This document shows, one piece after another, positions 26,178-33,705 of a stretch of DNA of 64,000 nt. The notes under the pieces were generated by a model. The model was not told the origin of the DNA. It searched no databases and saw only the letters and a list, made by a program, of their open reading frames with translations. This stretch comes from Terriglobales bacterium. GTDB taxonomy: Bacteria > Acidobacteriota > Terriglobia > Terriglobales > Acidobacteriaceae. The stretch covers positions 45,961 to 109,960 of the forward strand of contig DATMXP010000054.1 of NCBI GenBank assembly GCA_035561515.1, given 5' to 3'. Positions within the stretch are counted from its first letter, which is position 1, and each line of letters starts with the position of its first letter. A program made the position numbers and the translations under genes.

Positions 26178-26402
26178 CTACTCCCGGCGTAGATGAAGGC
26201 CGAGTCCGACCATTGCCAGCCCGGCAAACAAAACCGTCAAGATGATGATCGCAAAAGGTCGTTGGTAACCGAGTTTCGTGCCGGAAGGCAGCATGAAGAA
26301 AACGAGTGCGTCGAAGCACCAGAGCATGACGCCGATGACGATCAGGCTCAGACCGGTTTCACGACGCTGTTCCGAATTGTCTGAGACCACAGGTACGGCC
26401 AT
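26178..26402 (-). CDS. Small two-helix membrane protein in etf operon
   Basis: A 74-residue protein starting MAVPVVSDNSEQRRETGLS, with two membrane helices (LIVIGVMLWCFDALVFFMLP and FAIIILTVLFAGLAMVGLGL). ATG 26402 is decided by an excellent RBS, GGAGGAG, 5 nt upstream; a longer frame to 26462 exists but lacks this. It sits between etfB and etfA together with the next gene. No family recognised; a membrane anchor or partner of the flavoprotein is possible. Confidence 0.6.
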   Translation of the reverse strand: MAVPVVSDNSEQRRETGLSLIVIGVMLWCFDALVFFMLPSGTKLGYQRPFAIIILTVLFAGLAMVGLGLHLRRE

Positions 26403-26477
26403 AAGTCTCCTCCAACGCGGATTCTGTGACAGGCGGTCACGGAGTTCTGTGAAGTCCGACACAGATCGATGTTCGTC

Positions 26478-26759
26478 CTATGCTGCCCGGCCGCCCCGCT
26501 CTTCGAGATCGGAACGTCCGGCATATACGGCAGCCCGCGCCCGCAACACGCCCGCTGCTCCCAGGCAGATGCCGCCAAACGCGAATTGCCCCAAGGTCCA
26601 CCACAACCAGAGCTGCGAACCCGCCTTCTCGCCCATCCAGATCCAGATCGAGATCATGCATCCCCAAACGATGCTCAACCAGCCGATGGTACGAAGGACG
26701 AGCGCAGCCCGTTGAAACTTGCTGGTACTGTCTCCAGCGGTGATCCGAACAACATCCAT
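26478..26759 (-). CDS. Small membrane protein in etf operon
   Basis: A 93-residue protein with two hydrophobic helices (IGWLSIVWGCMISIWIWMG and LWWTLGQFAFGGICLGAAGVL) and a charged C-terminus (GRSDLEERGGRAA). A strong RBS (GGAGGAA) stands 3 nt before ATG 26759. It starts 31 bp after etfB and is followed by the 74-residue membrane protein, so the gene order is etfB, this gene, the small protein, etfA. No known family; the context suggests an accessory of electron transfer. Confidence 0.6.
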   Translation of the reverse strand: MDVVRITAGDSTSKFQRAALVLRTIGWLSIVWGCMISIWIWMGEKAGSQLWLWWTLGQFAFGGICLGAAGVLRARAAVYAGRSDLEERGGRAA

Positions 26760-26790
26760 GAGTTCCTCCGGACCGAACCGCTGAAGGATG

Positions 26791-27561
26791 TTACAGAACC
26801 CTGATATCGTTCTTCAGCTTCTCCGCCAGTTTCTTGGCGATTTCCGCCGGCGGACCTTCCAGCAGCTCGGTCTTCTTCGTCTTCTGAGGTATATAGAGGC
26901 GCTGGATCTGCTGAAGGTTTTGCCCGATTGAACCTTCGACTTCCGCCCAAGTTACTTTACGGAGCGGTTTATTCTTCGCCTGCTTGATGCCGATGAGCGT
27001 TGCATAACGTAACTTGTTGATGCCGGACTGGATCGTGAGCACGGCCGGAATCGGCATTTCAACAAATTGGAAGAAGCCTGCCTCGAGCTCACGCTTCACG
27101 CGGATGCCGCCATCTTTCGACTCGATCTGCATGATGATGGTGGCGTGAGGCCATCCAAGGAGTTCGGAGATGATGACGCCGGTTTGAGCATAGCCGTAAT
27201 CGTCTGACTGTAAGCCGGTGAAGATCAGGTCGAACTGCTCGTCCTTGATGGCGGCGGCGAAGGCCTTGGCGGTATTCAGTGCGTCGAGCCCGGTGAACTT
27301 ATCGTCCTCGAGATGAATGGCGCGATCGGCGCCCTTGGCGAGGGCTTCGCGAAGCACCTGCTGGGCACGCGCGGGCCCGGCCGTGATGACGACAACTTCG
27401 CCGCCATGCTTTTCTTTCTGGCGCAGAGCCTCTTCGAGCGCGTAGGCATCGGGCTCATTGACTTCGTAGCTGACGTCTTCACGAATCCATTTGCCGCTCT
27501 CGTTCAGCTTGAGCGGAGCGTCTTTCTGCGGGACCTGCTTCATGCAGACCAGGATCTTCAA
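26791..27561 (-). CDS. etfB: Electron transfer flavoprotein beta subunit
   Basis: A 256-residue ETF beta subunit starting MKILVCMKQVPQKDAPLKLN. It has the AMP/FAD-binding features of the family: ALEEALRQKEKHGGEVVVITAGP, the LALAKGADRAIH-like segment, and FDLIFTGLQSDDYGYAQTG. The recognition-loop region is PIPAVLTIQSGINKLRYATLIG, after which the C-terminus is somewhat longer than average. It pairs with EtfA encoded 0.7 kb downstream. The upstream region contains a long CACGTG palindrome. Confidence 0.93.
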   Translation of the reverse strand: MKILVCMKQVPQKDAPLKLNESGKWIREDVSYEVNEPDAYALEEALRQKEKHGGEVVVITAGPARAQQVLREALAKGADRAIHLEDDKFTGLDALNTAKAFAAAIKDEQFDLIFTGLQSDDYGYAQTGVIISELLGWPHATIIMQIESKDGGIRVKRELEAGFFQFVEMPIPAVLTIQSGINKLRYATLIGIKQAKNKPLRKVTWAEVEGSIGQNLQQIQRLYIPQKTKKTELLEGPPAEIAKKLAEKLKNDIRVL

Positions 27562-27696
27562 AGTCCACCTCGTATGAGAACTACCGCACCCCGCGGCAGG
27601 GAGAAGAAAACAGCTGAGTATAAATGGCAGGGTAGGGATTGGGGAAATCGCGTCGGCAGTAGAAGTGCCACTACGAAGAAGACGGAAGCTATATGC

Positions 27697-27731
27697 ACAC
27701 GTGCCATACGTGTAGCACGTCTGGCACGTGT
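27697..27731. promoter_or_regulatory. Perfect 10-bp inverted repeat upstream of etfB
   Basis: ACACGTGCCA (27697-27706) and TGGCACGTGT (27722-27731) are exact complements with 15 nt between them. The spacer carries two more ACGTG-like words. It is located 140 bp upstream of etfB and just after the stop of the DUF481 gene. It could be an operator for a dimeric regulator or an RNA hairpin ending the DUF481 message; no T tract follows. Confidence 0.4.
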
Positions 27732-27738
27732 AAGTTCT

Positions 27739-28824
27739 TCAATTTGCGAATGACGTGGGCAGCTTAAGCTTTGGCTTGAAGGGGATAGATTCTCCAAAGA
27801 AGAAGCGGATACCGGTGGTGACCAACATGTCGTTAGCACGCGCACCCGGAGCGGGGTTGCTGAGGTACGTGTTGCTGAGGGTGGAGTGCCATCCAAGCCA
27901 GCTATTGAACTTGAGGCTGGCAGTGGAATCGAAAGTGACGCGATATTGTCCGGCGTCGGTGAAGTTCGGGAAAAACATGAGACGCTGGAGGAAGTCGGCA
28001 CGGGAGGAGAGCTTCAAGTTCAGTTCCTGGCCGGTGATGAATTCGCCTGAGCGCCGGTCGGGGTCGTCAGACAAAATTTCCTGGTTCATCGAAGCACCGG
28101 CGAAAATATCGAAGGATGTACGCCGGGTTTGCGCGGCGCGGACGCCGAGTCCGCCACCCAGGACGGCACGCAGGTCCAGACCCTGTAGCTGGTTGGAATC
28201 GAAGTTCGCGAGCGCGAAGGTGAACGTTCTGTCGCTCACGTTGAGGTCATAGCGGGCTGCGCCGTGGGTGGCGTTGGCACTGGTGACAACGTTACCGTCA
28301 GTGGAGTTCTGCGCGAAAATTGAGGTCACGCCGAGGGTCAATCGGTCCCGTTCCGTGCTGTGGATGGCCTTCGCCCCGAGATTGACGTTGGTGGTGCTGG
28401 AGTTTCCGCGAGCGGCGCTCATGCCGGCGTCCAGAGAACTGTACCAGTTGGACCAGAACGTCGGAACTGATTCGGGAATTGCCGGATTAGGAATGACGGA
28501 GGTTAGCTGTACGACTTCCTCGCGCGGAATGGAAACGGCTCGAGAGTCGGAAATCGAGAGGTTCGCCCGCTCATCCTTGAAGTTCATCGAACGAGCTTCA
28601 TAAACGCCAGTGCTGGAGGTTACGGTGACCTTCTTGTCGGACTCGATCCTCGCTACTTCGTCGAGCGATACCTTGAGATCGCCCAGGACCTTCGACTTGA
28701 TGACCAGTCGCGAGTCGGACAGCTTCTCCACGGTCCCAGTCACGCGGTCCCCGTTCTTAAGGTGAACCACCTCAGAGGCGCTTACGAACGAGCAAAATAG
28801 AAGAAAAAAGGCGAAGCTCCGCAT
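27739..28824 (-). CDS. DUF481-type outer-membrane protein
   Basis: A 361-residue protein. ATG 28824 gives a signal peptide (MRSFAFFLLFCSFVSAS); a longer frame to 28884 would bury it. Residues about 18-110 form small Sm-like beta units (VVHLKNGDRVTGTVEKLSD). They are followed by a DUF481 beta-barrel of alternating hydrophobic strands (TERDRLTLGVTSIFAQN, RYDLNVSDRTFTFALANFD) that ends near RFFFGESIPF. The family is thought to be a salt-inducible outer-membrane barrel. It is transcribed in the same direction as etfB, which lies downstream. Confidence 0.75.
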   Translation of the reverse strand: MRSFAFFLLFCSFVSASEVVHLKNGDRVTGTVEKLSDSRLVIKSKVLGDLKVSLDEVARIESDKKVTVTSSTGVYEARSMNFKDERANLSISDSRAVSIPREEVVQLTSVIPNPAIPESVPTFWSNWYSSLDAGMSAARGNSSTTNVNLGAKAIHSTERDRLTLGVTSIFAQNSTDGNVVTSANATHGAARYDLNVSDRTFTFALANFDSNQLQGLDLRAVLGGGLGVRAAQTRRTSFDIFAGASMNQEILSDDPDRRSGEFITGQELNLKLSSRADFLQRLMFFPNFTDAGQYRVTFDSTASLKFNSWLGWHSTLSNTYLSNPAPGARANDMLVTTGIRFFFGESIPFKPKLKLPTSFAN

Positions 28825-28896
28825 ACTGCGATGGTACCCAAGCGAGAAATCATTTCGCAACACTCTGGACGGTGATATGGACAAAAAGTGGAACTA

Positions 28897-30378
28897 CTAT
28901 TTGCGCCGCCAGCGTGCCCCATCTTTCGTGACTTCCACGATGATGCCCATCTGATTCAGCTCATTGCGGATGGCGTCACCGCGAGTGAAGTTTCTGGCCT
29001 TGCGTGCATCCTGCATTTCTTTGACGAGCGCGTCGATGCGGGCATCGCTGGTTCCCGCGGCTGCGGCAATCTCACGTGCTTGCGGCGAAATCTTGTCGCT
29101 GAGTCCTTCGGCTTCGGCCCACTCCACGGCCTTTTTCACCTTCTGGGCGTCATCGTCGTGGATGACGGCGAAAACGGAGTCGAATGCATCGAGTGCTTTG
29201 AGTAGGGGTGCGGCGTCGCCTTTTTTCAGTTCGCCTTTATCGGCGGCAGCGTTGGCGTCGCGCACCATGTCGAAAATAGCGGCGAGGGCCTGTGCGGTGT
29301 TCATGTCGTCGCCGAGAGCGGCGTCGAATTTCGCCCGCGTTTCATCGGCCAGTTTGGCGATGGCCTCGGTGATGCCGTCCGGCCGCTGCTCCTGTTCGAG
29401 GCGGCGCTTGAAGTTGCGAATGCGCTCGACGGCGTTCGCAGCCTGGGTGAGTCCGTCAAACGTAAAGTTCAGTTGCTTCCGGTACGGGACGGACGAAAGC
29501 AGGTAACGGATCGACGACGGCTTGTGGCCCATCAGGACAAGGTCGCGGAGGGTGTAGAAGTTGCCGAGAGACTTTGACATCTTCTCGCCCTCGACGAGCA
29601 GAAAGCGAGCGTGGATCCAGAAGCGTGCGAACGGCTTGCCAGTCAGCGACTCAGACTGGGCGATCTCGTTTTCGTGGTGCGGGAAGACGAGGTCTTCGCC
29701 GCCGAGGTGGATGTCGAGCGTCTCGCCCAAGTTCTGCATCGACATGACGGAGCACTCGATATGCCAGCCGGGCCGGCCAGGACCGATCGATGTCTCCCAG
29801 AAGTGCTCGCCGGGTTTGGGTGATTTCCAGAGCGCGAAATCGCGAGCATTGTCTTTCTCGTACTCGTCCACATCGACGCGAGCGCCATCTTCCATGCCGG
29901 CGAAGTCTTTCTTGGAAAGCTTGCCGTACTCCGGGAACTTGGCGATGCGGAAGTAATAGGAACCATCGTCGGTCCTATAGGCAATGCCCTTATCCACCAG
30001 TTGTTGAATGAACTGAGCCATTTCCTCGATGTGTTCGGTCGCGCGAACGATTTCCGGGCGCTCGGTGTTCAGAGCCGCGGAATCTTCCAGGAAGGCTTCG
30101 GTGTATTTCTTCGTGTATTCGTTGATGGAGACGCCCGCTTTTGCGGCGTTGCGGATGATCTTGTCGTCCACGTCGGTAATGTTCATAACGTGGCGCAGTT
30201 TGTAGTGCTGCTTCAGGTAGCGGCGCAGCAGGTCAACGAAGACGAACGTACGGAAGTTGCCGATGTGGCCGTAGTCGTAAACGGTGGGTCCGCAGGCATA
30301 CATGCGGACTTCGTTGTCGTGCAGGGGTTTGAACGATTCGATGCGGCCGGTCAGCGTGTTGAAGAATTGCGGATCCAT
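28897..30378 (-). CDS. cysS: Cysteinyl-tRNA synthetase
   Basis: A 493-residue class I aminoacyl-tRNA synthetase. It has the zinc ligands C29 (ACGPTVYDYGHIGN), C209 (WHIECSVMSM), H234 and E238 (FPHHENEIAQSE). The HIGH equivalent is GHIG at 37-40, and KMSKS is at 266-270 in VEGEKMSKSLGNFY. The C-terminal helical anticodon-binding domain follows. Length is normal (460-500). It joins cysteine to tRNA-Cys in the cytoplasm. It has its own upstream space and no obvious operon partner. Confidence 0.96.
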   Translation of the reverse strand: MDPQFFNTLTGRIESFKPLHDNEVRMYACGPTVYDYGHIGNFRTFVFVDLLRRYLKQHYKLRHVMNITDVDDKIIRNAAKAGVSINEYTKKYTEAFLEDSAALNTERPEIVRATEHIEEMAQFIQQLVDKGIAYRTDDGSYYFRIAKFPEYGKLSKKDFAGMEDGARVDVDEYEKDNARDFALWKSPKPGEHFWETSIGPGRPGWHIECSVMSMQNLGETLDIHLGGEDLVFPHHENEIAQSESLTGKPFARFWIHARFLLVEGEKMSKSLGNFYTLRDLVLMGHKPSSIRYLLSSVPYRKQLNFTFDGLTQAANAVERIRNFKRRLEQEQRPDGITEAIAKLADETRAKFDAALGDDMNTAQALAAIFDMVRDANAAADKGELKKGDAAPLLKALDAFDSVFAVIHDDDAQKVKKAVEWAEAEGLSDKISPQAREIAAAAGTSDARIDALVKEMQDARKARNFTRGDAIRNELNQMGIIVEVTKDGARWRRK

Positions 30379-30472
30379 AAAGTAATCGAGCGTGAGACGG
30401 AACCTTTGATTGTAGAGGATGCCGCGCGAAATCAGCTATTCACAAAGCACGGGAATAAAAGACGGTGCCGGT

Positions 30473-30997
30473 TCAGGGTTGCCGCGCACTCAATCCCAGG
30501 ACTCTCGAGATGAACGTGGTCTTCGCGTCCGCATATGCCTGACGTGAAGCCGAGTTGGAAGCGTCCACGGAAGCAGCCAATTTCTTCTTCAGGGCAGCGT
30601 ATTCGGCAGCGGTTTCAGGATGAGTGATGAGGTAGTCCCGAAAGCGAAGTGTGCGCTGCTCTTCGTCTCCTCCGAACTCCACCACGTGCACGTGATGCGT
30701 GTGCGGCCAAGTTGCCGGCCGATGGAAGAATGGGCACACAGCATCGTCTGGATGCGGCACGTGCGTGTATCCGAGCGACCGCAACGGCGCCGCGTATCGC
30801 TCAAACCGTTCGAGATGTTCGACCGAGACTTGGATGTCGATCACCGGTTTGGCATCCAGGCCAGGTACCGAAGTGGAGCCGTGGTGGTCGATACGTAGGG
30901 CAACGTCGGCAAGGGCTTTTGCCAGGCGGTCGCGTTCGAATTGGAATTCAACCGCCCATTGCGGATCGTACGGAAGAATCTCCAACGGTATAGGCAT
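30473..30997 (-). CDS. GrpB-family (UPF0157) nucleotidyltransferase-like protein
   Basis: A 174-residue protein with the GrpB signature: LPYDPQWAVEFQFERDRL, then HHGSTSVPGLDAKPVIDIQV (a GS-type nucleotidyltransferase core with acidic residues) and RFRDYLITHPETAAEYAALK. The family is widespread and its biochemical role is unproven. It starts 10 bp downstream of pgsA and is therefore co-transcribed with it. Confidence 0.85.
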   Translation of the reverse strand: MPIPLEILPYDPQWAVEFQFERDRLAKALADVALRIDHHGSTSVPGLDAKPVIDIQVSVEHLERFERYAAPLRSLGYTHVPHPDDAVCPFFHRPATWPHTHHVHVVEFGGDEEQRTLRFRDYLITHPETAAEYAALKKKLAASVDASNSASRQAYADAKTTFISRVLGLSARQP

Positions 30998-31007
30998 AGC
31001 AGCTTCT

Positions 31008-31589
31008 TTACTTAGATTGCGCGGCGCCCTTTGCCTGGGAGTGGAGTTTTACCCGAAGTCCAACGAGGTAGATGTAGTGGATCCCAGAGAGAACAGTGAA
31101 CAGTAGGGTCAGCCAAAGAAATCCGCGCTTGGCGATGAAGAGCCAAGGCACGGAATGAAGCTCAAACAGGAGCACGAAAAAGACCGCGCCGATCTGAGCG
31201 CCGGTATTCAGCTTGCCGAAGATGCTGGGACGGAAATCCCGTAATCCGATGGTTGCGAAGAGCACGGCCGAGACCATAAGGATGCCGACGTCTCGCGTGA
31301 AAACCAGCACCGTAAAGCGCCACGGTATCCGGTGCATAAGGCTGAGGACCAGGAAGAGGCTGCTCAGCAAAAGCTTGTCGGCGATGGGGTCAAGGTATTC
31401 TCCGACAATAGTCTGCTGTTTCAGCCAGCGGGCGAGCAAACCGTCAAGGCCATCGCTGATTCCTGCGGCGATGAACAGGCCCAGTGCCCATCCGTAGTTT
31501 CCATCAGCGACGTTGATGATGATGAATGGAACGAACACCAGTCGCATCAGCGTGAGCTGGTTGGCGATGGTAGCGAGCTGACCGATCAC
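31008..31589 (-). CDS. pgsA: CDP-diacylglycerol-glycerol-3-phosphate phosphatidyltransferase
   Basis: A 193-residue CDP-alcohol phosphatidyltransferase. The full family motif is present with exact spacing: D46, D49-G50, A53-R54, G63, D67 and D71 (SDGLDGLLARW, then GEYLDPIADK). About six membrane helices surround it. It makes phosphatidylglycerol phosphate in the inner membrane. The GTG at 31589 overlaps the stop of the upstream gene as GTGA, and GGAGAG lies 5 nt upstream, so translational coupling is expected. Closely related phosphatidyltransferases for other alcohols cannot be excluded. Confidence 0.85.
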   Translation of the reverse strand: MIGQLATIANQLTLMRLVFVPFIIINVADGNYGWALGLFIAAGISDGLDGLLARWLKQQTIVGEYLDPIADKLLLSSLFLVLSLMHRIPWRFTVLVFTRDVGILMVSAVLFATIGLRDFRPSIFGKLNTGAQIGAVFFVLLFELHSVPWLFIAKRGFLWLTLLFTVLSGIHYIYLVGLRVKLHSQAKGAAQSK

Positions 31590-31948
31590 CGGGACTCTCC
31601 GGAACTGGCGATGGTCAGGTTCAGGAAGTCGGCGATCTGGCACCCGGATTTGGACACGAAGCGATCGGACAGCGAAGGAATCGGCCCATTCAGGACTTCG
31701 GTTTCGATCCGTTCCACGCGGTTCAGTGGGAAGAAAACGGTTGCGGGCATGACCGGTTCGTGTGCGCGCAGCATGCCGGTGACTTCGTCAAACGAGTTCA
31801 GATCAACGCCGCGAATGGACACCCCGGCGGGGTTGATGTCGAGCACGGCACCCCAGAACTTCTCGCGGGGAGAGTTCAGTGTCACCAGCACCACGGTGCC
31901 CTGGGCAAAGGCGGACCTGGTTGCTTCCGATTGAGTCGAAGTGCTCAC
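31586..31948 (-). CDS. Conserved small beta-rich protein coupled to pgsA
   Basis: A 120-residue protein beginning (V)STSTQSEATRSAFAQG with a GTG at 31948. The core TVVLVTLNSPREKFWGAVLD, INPAGVSIRGVDLNSFDEV and TVFFPLNRVERIETE alternates strands as in an Sm/Hfq-like barrel, but this is only a pattern impression. Its stop overlaps the pgsA start by 4 bases. The start is uncertain because no Shine-Dalgarno sequence is visible, and a longer open frame runs to 32065 over the divergent gene. Function unknown. Confidence 0.5.
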   Translation of the reverse strand: MSTSTQSEATRSAFAQGTVVLVTLNSPREKFWGAVLDINPAGVSIRGVDLNSFDEVTGMLRAHEPVMPATVFFPLNRVERIETEVLNGPIPSLSDRFVSKSGCQIADFLNLTIASSGESR

Positions 31949-32063
31949 TGATTTGATTTTGGTGGCTGGCACGCCAGAAATCAACAGCTCAGTTGTGCGG
32001 AGTGCCCTAGCCGAACAAGGGCATCCTGAGGTAAGCTCTGCGCCCAATCCAGGCAGGTGGCTC

Positions 32064-32360
32064 ATGGTTCATATACTGGTCCGACACGATGTGCAGGATT
32101 ACACCCGGTGGAGAGCGACTTTCGACGACGCGTTGATGATGCGCCGCAATGCCGGAGAGCTGAACTACCGCATTTTCCGCAATTTCGAAAACGCCAACGA
32201 AGTGATGGTGCTGTGCGATTTCGATTCGCTGGAGCACGCGAGGAAATACATCGCCTCGGAGTCACTGAAGGCGGCGATGAAGACTGCCGGCGTCACCGGA
32301 ACGCCCGTCGTGAATTACCTGCATGAAGCCCTGAGTATCCGCAGAACGGCAGCGGACTAG
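32064..32360 (+). CDS. Small dimeric alpha/beta-barrel protein
   Basis: A 98-residue protein starting MVHILVRHDVQDYTRWRATF, a pattern typical of antibiotic-biosynthesis-monooxygenase-like (ABM) barrels: an edge strand, a helix with YxxW, then strands YRIFRNFENANEVMVLCDF and the helix SLEHARKYIAS. Relatives act on aromatic or quinone substrates or have no known role. ATG 32064 (AGGTGG upstream) is chosen over an ORF beginning at 31941 that overlaps the divergent gene. It stands alone. Confidence 0.7.
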   Translation: MVHILVRHDVQDYTRWRATFDDALMMRRNAGELNYRIFRNFENANEVMVLCDFDSLEHARKYIASESLKAAMKTAGVTGTPVVNYLHEALSIRRTAAD

Positions 32361-32680
32361 TTCAGCCGCCCAAACGCGCTTGCGAAGATCGTCCACGGTC
32401 GAGGCTGCCCGGCGGCCATGAGGATTGATCCGCATCTACTCCTCTTTTTCGACATTCCTTAGACGTTGGAAGTGAAGTGGTAACAGGCGAAGTAACCAGC
32501 GAAATACCGGGTTCTCAGACGAGAGCTGTTTTTCTATAATCCGAGGCCGAGACACGCATCCGCCTGTGGGGCAGAAAGCATCAGAGAAAGGTTCAGGAAC
32601 TCTGACCGGAACTGTGCAATTAATACACAGTCGGCGATTCGCGTCTCACCTCTAAGTCACTGAAAAGCCGACGCTTAGGT
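32361..32680. other. Long leader region upstream of the lipoprotein gene
   Basis: No gene seen. A possible vegetative promoter has TATAAT at 32535-32540 and TTCTCA at 32512-32517 (17-bp spacing). An inverted repeat ACTGTG (32611-32616) and CACAGT (32626-32631) lies about 50 bp upstream of the sigma-54 promoter at 32681, a typical distance for an enhancer-binding site. Confidence 0.45.
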
Positions 32681-32696
32681 TGGCATCCGAGTTGCA
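32681..32696 (+). promoter_or_regulatory. Sigma-54 (RpoN) promoter
   Basis: TGGCATC-CGAG-TTGCA matches the -24/-12 consensus TGGCACG-N4-TTGCA at nearly every position, with GG at 32682-32683 and GC at 32694-32695, exactly 10 nt apart. It is 28 bp before the lipoprotein start at 32725, leaving a short leader with AAGGAG. The next gene downstream encodes a sigma-54 activator. Confidence 0.7.
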
Positions 32697-32724
32697 CTTT
32701 TAGCCACTGAAGGAGAATTGAGAT

Positions 32725-33450
32725 ATGCGGGTTCGTCTATATAGTGTTGTGGCCGTATTAGTCCTGAGTATGGTGTTCACCGCCTGTTCCGGGACCCCGA
32801 AGGGCGATCAGGCGGCGGCTGACCAACCTGCGACCACGGCCGAGGGCAGCAATTCGACGGCTCCATTTGCATCGTCGGACACGCAGAGCGCCGACACCGG
32901 GAAGAAGGGACTATTCGGTTCGAGTCCCAAGGTTCCCTCGAGCATAACGATTCCGGCCGGCACGGTTGTTGCCGTGCGTTTGCAGAATACGGTTTCCAGC
33001 GCGACCGCACAGCCCGGCGATTCTTTTGACGCCGTGCTCGATGAGGCGCTCGTAGTGAAGGGACAAACGGTTGCACCGCGCGGAGCTCCGGTCACGGGCC
33101 GCGTCGTGGAAGCGAAATCTTCGGGTCGCCTGCACAACTCCGGATACCTCCGGCTGACGCTGGCATCCATCACGATCAACGGCAAGGAACATGCGATCCA
33201 GACGTCGAGCATGTTTGCCAAAGGCGCAAACCACAACAAGCGCAACGCGGCTATGATTGGTGGCGGCGCCGGTGCGGGTGCTCTGATCGGCGGATTAGCC
33301 GGTGGTGGCAAGGGAGCCCTGATTGGCGCGGCGGTTGGCGCCGGCGCGGGAACGGGCGGCGCATATGCCACGGGCAAGAAGGATGTCTCGTTTGCGGCGG
33401 AACGCCGGCTGAGCTTCCGGTTGACTCAGTCGTTAACAACCAAGAGCTAA
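32725..33450 (+). CDS. Lipoprotein with C-terminal glycine zipper
   Basis: A 241-residue envelope protein. It has a lipoprotein signal (VVAVLVLSMVFTACSG, with the lipidated cysteine at 21), a low-complexity linker, and a beta-rich domain (ITIPAGTVVAVRLQNTVSS to AIQTSSMF). Near the C-terminus is a glycine-zipper hairpin (IGGGAGAGALIGGLAGGG, then GALIGAAVGAGAGTGGAYA) that could insert in a membrane. Its RBS AAGGAG is 9 nt upstream. A sigma-54 promoter precedes it and a strong terminator follows, so it is a single-gene unit, probably controlled by the activator encoded next. Confidence 0.75.
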   Translation: MRVRLYSVVAVLVLSMVFTACSGTPKGDQAAADQPATTAEGSNSTAPFASSDTQSADTGKKGLFGSSPKVPSSITIPAGTVVAVRLQNTVSSATAQPGDSFDAVLDEALVVKGQTVAPRGAPVTGRVVEAKSSGRLHNSGYLRLTLASITINGKEHAIQTSSMFAKGANHNKRNAAMIGGGAGAGALIGGLAGGGKGALIGAAVGAGAGTGGAYATGKKDVSFAAERRLSFRLTQSLTTKS

Positions 33451-33473
33451 CAAAGCAACAGTTTCATAAAAAG

Positions 33474-33516
33474 CAGGCGATCACGGTCGAAAGTTTACCG
33501 TGGTCGCCTGTTTTGC
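33474..33516 (+). terminator. Rho-independent terminator after the lipoprotein gene
   Basis: Fourteen-base arms CAGGCGATCACGGT and ACCGTGGTCGCCTG (one G-T pair) with a 9-nt loop and a following TTTTGCTTT. It separates the lipoprotein gene from the sigma-54 activator gene. Confidence 0.88.
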
Positions 33517-33705
33517 TTTGGTGACGGTTCGATAAACGCACTCGGGATTGTGTTTTACGTCACAGCGGAGTCATTCCCATTACGGTACTCTTTCGCCCTA
33601 AGTTGCACTTTTTACTTGACTGTTCCATTTCGGGACGCCGGAGAGTGCACAAAAACCAATACCCGTCTGAGCAAGGACAGATCGGCTTGGTCCACGGGAG
33701 TCTTG

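Noticed and set aside
33588..33612. TTGCACTTTTT upstream of the activator gene resembling a -12 element
   Set aside because: No GG at the required -24 position.
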